Positions 61,102 through 64,000 of a stretch of 64,000 nucleotides of DNA are shown here, in pieces. This DNA is from Pseudonocardia cypriaca. Its GTDB lineage: Bacteria; Actinomycetota; Actinomycetes; Mycobacteriales; Pseudonocardiaceae. Position 1 is the stretch's first letter. Each line of letters starts with the position of its first letter. The notes under the pieces are model-generated. The model was not told where the DNA came from, did not search any database, and worked only from the letters and a program-made list of their open reading frames with translations. The translations under genes were made by a program, and so were the position numbers. The stretch lies in the NCBI RefSeq assembly GCF_006717045.1, contig NZ_VFPH01000001.1, positions 3,286,001-3,350,000 of the forward strand, in the 5' to 3' direction.

Positions 61102-62313
61102 TCACTCGGCGGCAGGGACCGGACCGGCCGCCCCCCGGTCGCCGTAGCGCCGCCGGGCGAGCACGGCGGCGACGGCGAGGGGCACCGACACCGCCACCGC
61201 AGCCCGGAACACCGTGTCGAACGCGGCGGCGTCGGCTAGCGGCGCGAGAACCGCGGTGCCGACCGAGCCGCCCAGGAACAGCAGGGCCGCGAAGAGCGCG
61301 ATCATCGTCGCCCGCTCCCCCGGCACGACCTCCGTCGCCCAGCTCTGCAGGGTCGTGTGCAGGAACGCCCACGAGCCGCCCACCAGCACGCCGCCGACGG
61401 TCACCGTGAGGATCGACACCGTCAGGGCGGGCAGCGTCCAGCCTGCGACGAGCATGGCCGCACCGGCGGCGGCGAGCCCGGTCGCCGACAGGCGTCCGAC
61501 CAGGAGCCGGACCACGCGCGACAGGACGACGGCGCCGGCCCCGAACGACGCCGCGACCAGCCCGGCGATGGCCGCCGACGAACCGAGTGCCTGCACCGCG
61601 GGCGCCAGGTAGGTCAGCACGCCGAGCACGACCGCGCCCTCGACGAGCACCAGCGCGAGCACGGCGAGCGCCCACCGGTGGCGCAGCACGGTGGAGATGG
61701 AGCGCAGCGGGCTGCTGGTCACCGGCTCGCGCTCGGGCTCGGGCAGCCGTCGCAGTGCCACCCACAGGACGGCGGCGGCGGCACCGGTCACGGCCGGCAC
61801 GACGCGCCACCCGACCAGCTCTGCCGCCACCCCCGCACCGGCCGTCGCGAGTGCCGTGCCGAGCGACGACGCGGTGAGGACCTCCGCGAGGGGGCGCTGC
61901 CGCACCTGCGCCGGCCACATGTCGCCCACGTACACGAGCGTGGCCGGCACCAGCGCGGCCACGCAGGCGGCCGCCACCGTGCGCGAGATGCCCAGGACCA
62001 GCAGGTTCGGGGCGAGGGCCGACGCGAAGCCGGCCAGCGCCGCACCGAGGAGCGCCACCCGCATGACGCGGACGCGCCCGATGCGGTCGCTCACCAGCCC
62101 CCAGACGGGCTGCATCAGGCCGTAGGCGAGGTAGTAGGCGCTCGCCACGGCGATCACGGCCACGAGCGGCGCCCGCAGGTCGATGCCGATGACCACGATC
62201 AGCGGCGCGAGGGAGAAGCGGTCACAGCTGCTGGTCAGCCCGGTCATCTGCAGCAGGCGCAGGCGGGTCCGCTCACCGGTTCGGCCCGTCGTCGCGCCGG
62301 TCTCGCCAGTCAC
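61102..62313 (-). CDS. MFS transporter (drug/sugar efflux type)
   Basis: A 403-residue transporter with twelve helices. MQPVWGLVSDRIGRVRVMRV is the loop 2-3 motif, and RTVAAACVAALVPATLVYVG fits the motif region of drug:H+ antiporters. It is on the same strand as and 42 bases upstream of the SDR gene, so they could be cotranscribed. Substrate unknown. Confidence 0.88.
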   Translation of the reverse strand: MTGETGATTGRTGERTRLRLLQMTGLTSSCDRFSLAPLIVVIGIDLRAPLVAVIAVASAYYLAYGLMQPVWGLVSDRIGRVRVMRVALLGAALAGFASALAPNLLVLGISRTVAAACVAALVPATLVYVGDMWPAQVRQRPLAEVLTASSLGTALATAGAGVAAELVGWRVVPAVTGAAAAVLWVALRRLPEPEREPVTSSPLRSISTVLRHRWALAVLALVLVEGAVVLGVLTYLAPAVQALGSSAAIAGLVAASFGAGAVVLSRVVRLLVGRLSATGLAAAGAAMLVAGWTLPALTVSILTVTVGGVLVGGSWAFLHTTLQSWATEVVPGERATMIALFAALLFLGGSVGTAVLAPLADAAAFDTVFRAAVAVSVPLAVAAVLARRRYGDRGAAGPVPAAE

Positions 62314-62510
62314 CGTCCGACCATGCGCCGCGACGGCGCGATCCGCTGCCGGGACCGCACGTGAGTCCTGCCACTCCCGGTGTCGAGTAGGGACGGCGCC
62401 TCAGCGCCTGCCCGCATCGAGACACCGGGGCGCACCCATACCCGGCCTTCAGGCCCAACCTCCACCGGGCCTTCGGTGGCGCCGCGCCTGTCCAGGCCCA
62501 CCCCTACCCG

Positions 62511-62684
62511 GCCTTCGGTGGCGCCGCGCATCGTGCGGGGCCGCCCCTCACGCCTCAAGGGCGCTCCGCGTCGCTGCCGCGATCGCTACGCGACCCTTGA
62601 CCCGTGAGCCTCTACGACCCCTCCGGGCCCGCTTCGCGGGCAGGCCACAGGCCAGCCCCTTCGGCGCGCGGCGCCACCGAAGGC
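62511..62684 (+). mobile_element. MITE-like inverted-repeat element, copy 1
   Basis: 174 bp bounded by perfect 19-bp inverted ends: GCCTTCGGTGGCGCCGCGC at 62511-62529 and its complement at 62666-62684. Inside, CTCACG/CGTGAG (62547-62552, 62603-62608) and TCAAGGG/CCCTTGA (62555-62561, 62594-62600) form nested stems. The interior is plainly homologous to copy 2 on the opposite strand. No open frame. No clear target-site duplication seen. Confidence 0.7.
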
Positions 62685-62805
62685 GGTCTCACACCATGAT
62701 CACGGCTTCGGTGCGAAAACGGCGAAAACAAGCCGGGAACGCGCCGAACCGCCGATCATGGGGCGGGAGCCAGGACGCGGCCAGGCTGATCGGCGCGAGG
62801 AGCAC

Positions 62806-62867
62806 GCCAGCGTCGCGGGCGAGGCCGTCAGTGTCACGACAGCCAGCGTCGCGGGCGAGGCCGTCAG
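62806..62867. repeat. Direct repeat, 26 bp with 36-bp period
   Basis: Two perfect 26-bp copies beginning GCCAGCGTCGCGGGCGAGGC at 62806 and 62842, separated by 10 bases. It lies between the two MITE-like elements. Only two units are present, so it is not a CRISPR array. Confidence 0.8.
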
Positions 62868-63000
62868 GTACTGCTCGCGGTGATCCGCAAGGTTCACGCA
62901 CTCGTTCTCGGCCCGCGCGGCCCGTCGACCGGCAGCGTGGACCGACAAGAGGTGCGCGAGCCCAAACCAGATGCACGACGACAAGAAGATGCCCGAGACC

Positions 63001-63178
63001 GGCCTCCTGGCGGCGCCGCGCACCAAGAGGGCAGGCCCTTGGGCCTGCCCGCACAGCTGCCCTCAAGGGGCCGTAGAGGCTCACAGGTCAAGGGGCGCGA
63101 AGCGCTCGCGGAGCGACGCGCAGCGCCCTTGAGCTGTGAGGGGCGGCCCCGCACAATGCGCGGCGCCGCCAGGAGGCC
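63001..63178 (-). mobile_element. MITE-like inverted-repeat element, copy 2
   Basis: 178 bp bounded by perfect 21-bp inverted ends (63001-63021 and 63158-63178). Internal stems CTCACAG/CTGTGAG (63080-63086, 63134-63140) and a TCAAGGG-type pair match those of copy 1, in reverse orientation. The end sequences differ from copy 1 but still pair perfectly, so the fold has been kept while bases changed. Confidence 0.7.
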
Positions 63179-63295
63179 CTGACAAGGCAGACCTAGAGAC
63201 AGGAGGCCTTGAACCCGGAGCCCTGACCGAGGAGGCCCGGCGCTTCTCGTTCTGCGGTCGGAGGCGGGCCTCTGCTCCACCGCCGGGAAGCTAGC

Positions 63296-64000
63296 GTGGC
63301 CGACGTGACCGCCGATCTCGATCCGGAGGAGTTCCGCAGGCTCGGCCACGCCGTCGTCGACTGGATCGCCGACCACCGCGCCGGGCTCGACGCGCTGCCC
63401 GTGCAGCCCGGCGTGGACCCGGGCTGGGTGCGTGGGCAGCTCCCGGCGTCGCTGCCCGAGGACCCCGCGCCCCTCGACGCGCTGCTCGACACCGTCGACC
63501 GGGTCGTGGTGCCGGCGAGCACGCTGTGGCAGCACCCGCGGTTCTTCGGCTACTTCCCCGCGAACGCCTCCCTGCACTCCCTGCTCGGCGACATGCTCTC
63601 GGGCGCGCTGGGGGCGCAGGGGATGCTGTGGTCCACCTCGCCCGCCGCCACCGAGGTGGAACAGGTCCTCATGGACGGGTTCGCCGCGGCGCTCGGCCTC
63701 GATCCCGCGTTCACGTTCGCCGGTGGCGGAGGTGGCTGCATCCAGGACTCGGCCTCGTCCGGCGCGCTGGTGGCGCTGCTCGCCGCGCTGCACCGGGCCG
63801 ACCCGCAGTGGCGGGAGGCCGGCGTCACCGGCGACGAGCGCGTCTACGTCACGGCCGAGACCCACTCCTCCCTGGCCAAGGCCGCGCGCGTCGCCGGGCT
63901 CGGCGCCCGGGCCCTGCGCACCGTCGACACCACCCCGGGATCGCTCGGGATGCGCCCCGACGCGCTCGCCGCGGCCATCGAAGCGGACGTCGCGGCCGGG
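63296..64000 (+). CDS. Aromatic-L-amino-acid decarboxylase family, N-terminal part
   Basis: The first 235 residues of a group II PLP decarboxylase, running off the window. RRLGHAVVDWIADHR, LWQHPRFFGYFPANASLHSL, LGDMLSGALGAQGMLWSTSP, AATEVEQVLMDGFAAALGL and CIQDSASSGALVALLAAL match DOPA/tryptophan/tyrosine decarboxylases. The PLP lysine lies beyond the window. GGAAG precedes the GTG at 63296; GTG 63305 is an alternative. The amine product cannot be predicted from this part. Confidence 0.9.
   Translation, partial: MADVTADLDPEEFRRLGHAVVDWIADHRAGLDALPVQPGVDPGWVRGQLPASLPEDPAPLDALLDTVDRVVVPASTLWQHPRFFGYFPANASLHSLLGDMLSGALGAQGMLWSTSPAATEVEQVLMDGFAAALGLDPAFTFAGGGGGCIQDSASSGALVALLAALHRADPQWREAGVTGDERVYVTAETHSSLAKAARVAGLGARALRTVDTTPGSLGMRPDALAAAIEADVAAG

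Larger units (their letters stand above)
62314..63295. other. Repeat-rich intergenic region
   Basis: Nearly 1 kb with no credible gene. It holds two inverted MITE-like elements (62511-62684 and 63001-63178), a solo copy of one terminal repeat near 62468-62487, and a 26-bp direct repeat of period 36 (62806-62867). The remainder is GC-rich sequence with stray frames only. Confidence 0.7.

Noticed and set aside
62806..62867. Two direct repeats with 10-bp gap as a mini CRISPR
   Set aside because: Only two units, gap far too short for a spacer, and no cas genes in the window.
62680..63076. Possible coding frames across the repeat-rich gap
   Set aside because: Frames run through both inverted elements and the direct repeat, lack ribosome sites and have repeat-driven composition.

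Overview
The window is high-GC actinobacterial chromosome, most likely from Pseudonocardia or a close relative (Pseudonocardiaceae). The grounds are the pyrR-bldD and alaS-ruvX-mltG-aroCKBQ-efp-nusB housekeeping block, an Lsr2 nucleoid protein, mycothiol-type DinB and DUF2382 families, many GTG starts with GTGA/ATGA stop-start overlaps, and several leaderless-looking promoters. No rRNA, tRNA, CRISPR array or intact transposase was seen.

Layout. 1-1.8 kb: pyrB (partial) and pyrR with a PyrR-binding hairpin on the minus strand, then divergent bldD. 1.8-6.8 kb: a decayed gene remnant, a stress-type pair of PRC/DUF2382 proteins behind a SigF-like promoter, an AraC regulator with a dihydroxyacetophenone-dioxygenase-like cupin, and a UbiA prenyltransferase. 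6.8-20.6 kb: the conserved minus-strand block nusB, efp, an M24 peptidase, aroQ, aroB, aroK, aroC, prepilin peptidase, mltG, ruvX, alaS and two small envelope proteins. aroE, often found in this neighbourhood, is absent; a spermidine-synthase-like gene on the plus strand lies there. 20.7-27.3 kb: an SigD/ShbA-like sigma factor, a TetR regulator, a GlsB-like protein, an amidinohydrolase-ornithine aminotransferase operon, an ECF sigma factor and a membrane protein. 27.3-28.8 kb: a DUF222/HNH endonuclease gene of the REP13E12 type behind a perfect SOS box, bracketed by two copies of one 16-bp palindrome.

29-39.6 kb: Lrp divergent from arginine deiminase, which is coupled to a cytokinin-dehydrogenase-like flavoprotein; a ROK regulator; and a GH36 alpha-galactosidase operon with an ABC importer that lacks its own ATPase. 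39.1-47.1 kb: a MarR/DinB divergent pair, rarA, and an IclR-headed catabolic cluster (stilbene-type dioxygenase, NTF2 protein, resorcylate-decarboxylase-like amidohydrolase, MFS transporter). 47.1-48.7 kb: a small accessory cluster (excisionase-like HTH protein with its own operator, Cys-rich protein, membrane peptide, and a DUF5753 regulator whose HTH is cut down). 48.8-64 kb: an SNF2 helicase with a SWIM partner, a Cys/Met lyase, LuxR and ArsR regulators, DUF899, an acyl-CoA synthetase, a papain-like amidase, Lsr2, an SDR, an MFS exporter, and the start of an aromatic amino acid decarboxylase. The 62.3-63.3 kb gap holds two 174-178 bp inverted, MITE-like elements whose stems differ by matched changes.

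Strongest leads: the SOS-controlled HNH unit between identical palindromes, the covarying MITE-like pair, and the 47-48.7 kb accessory cluster.
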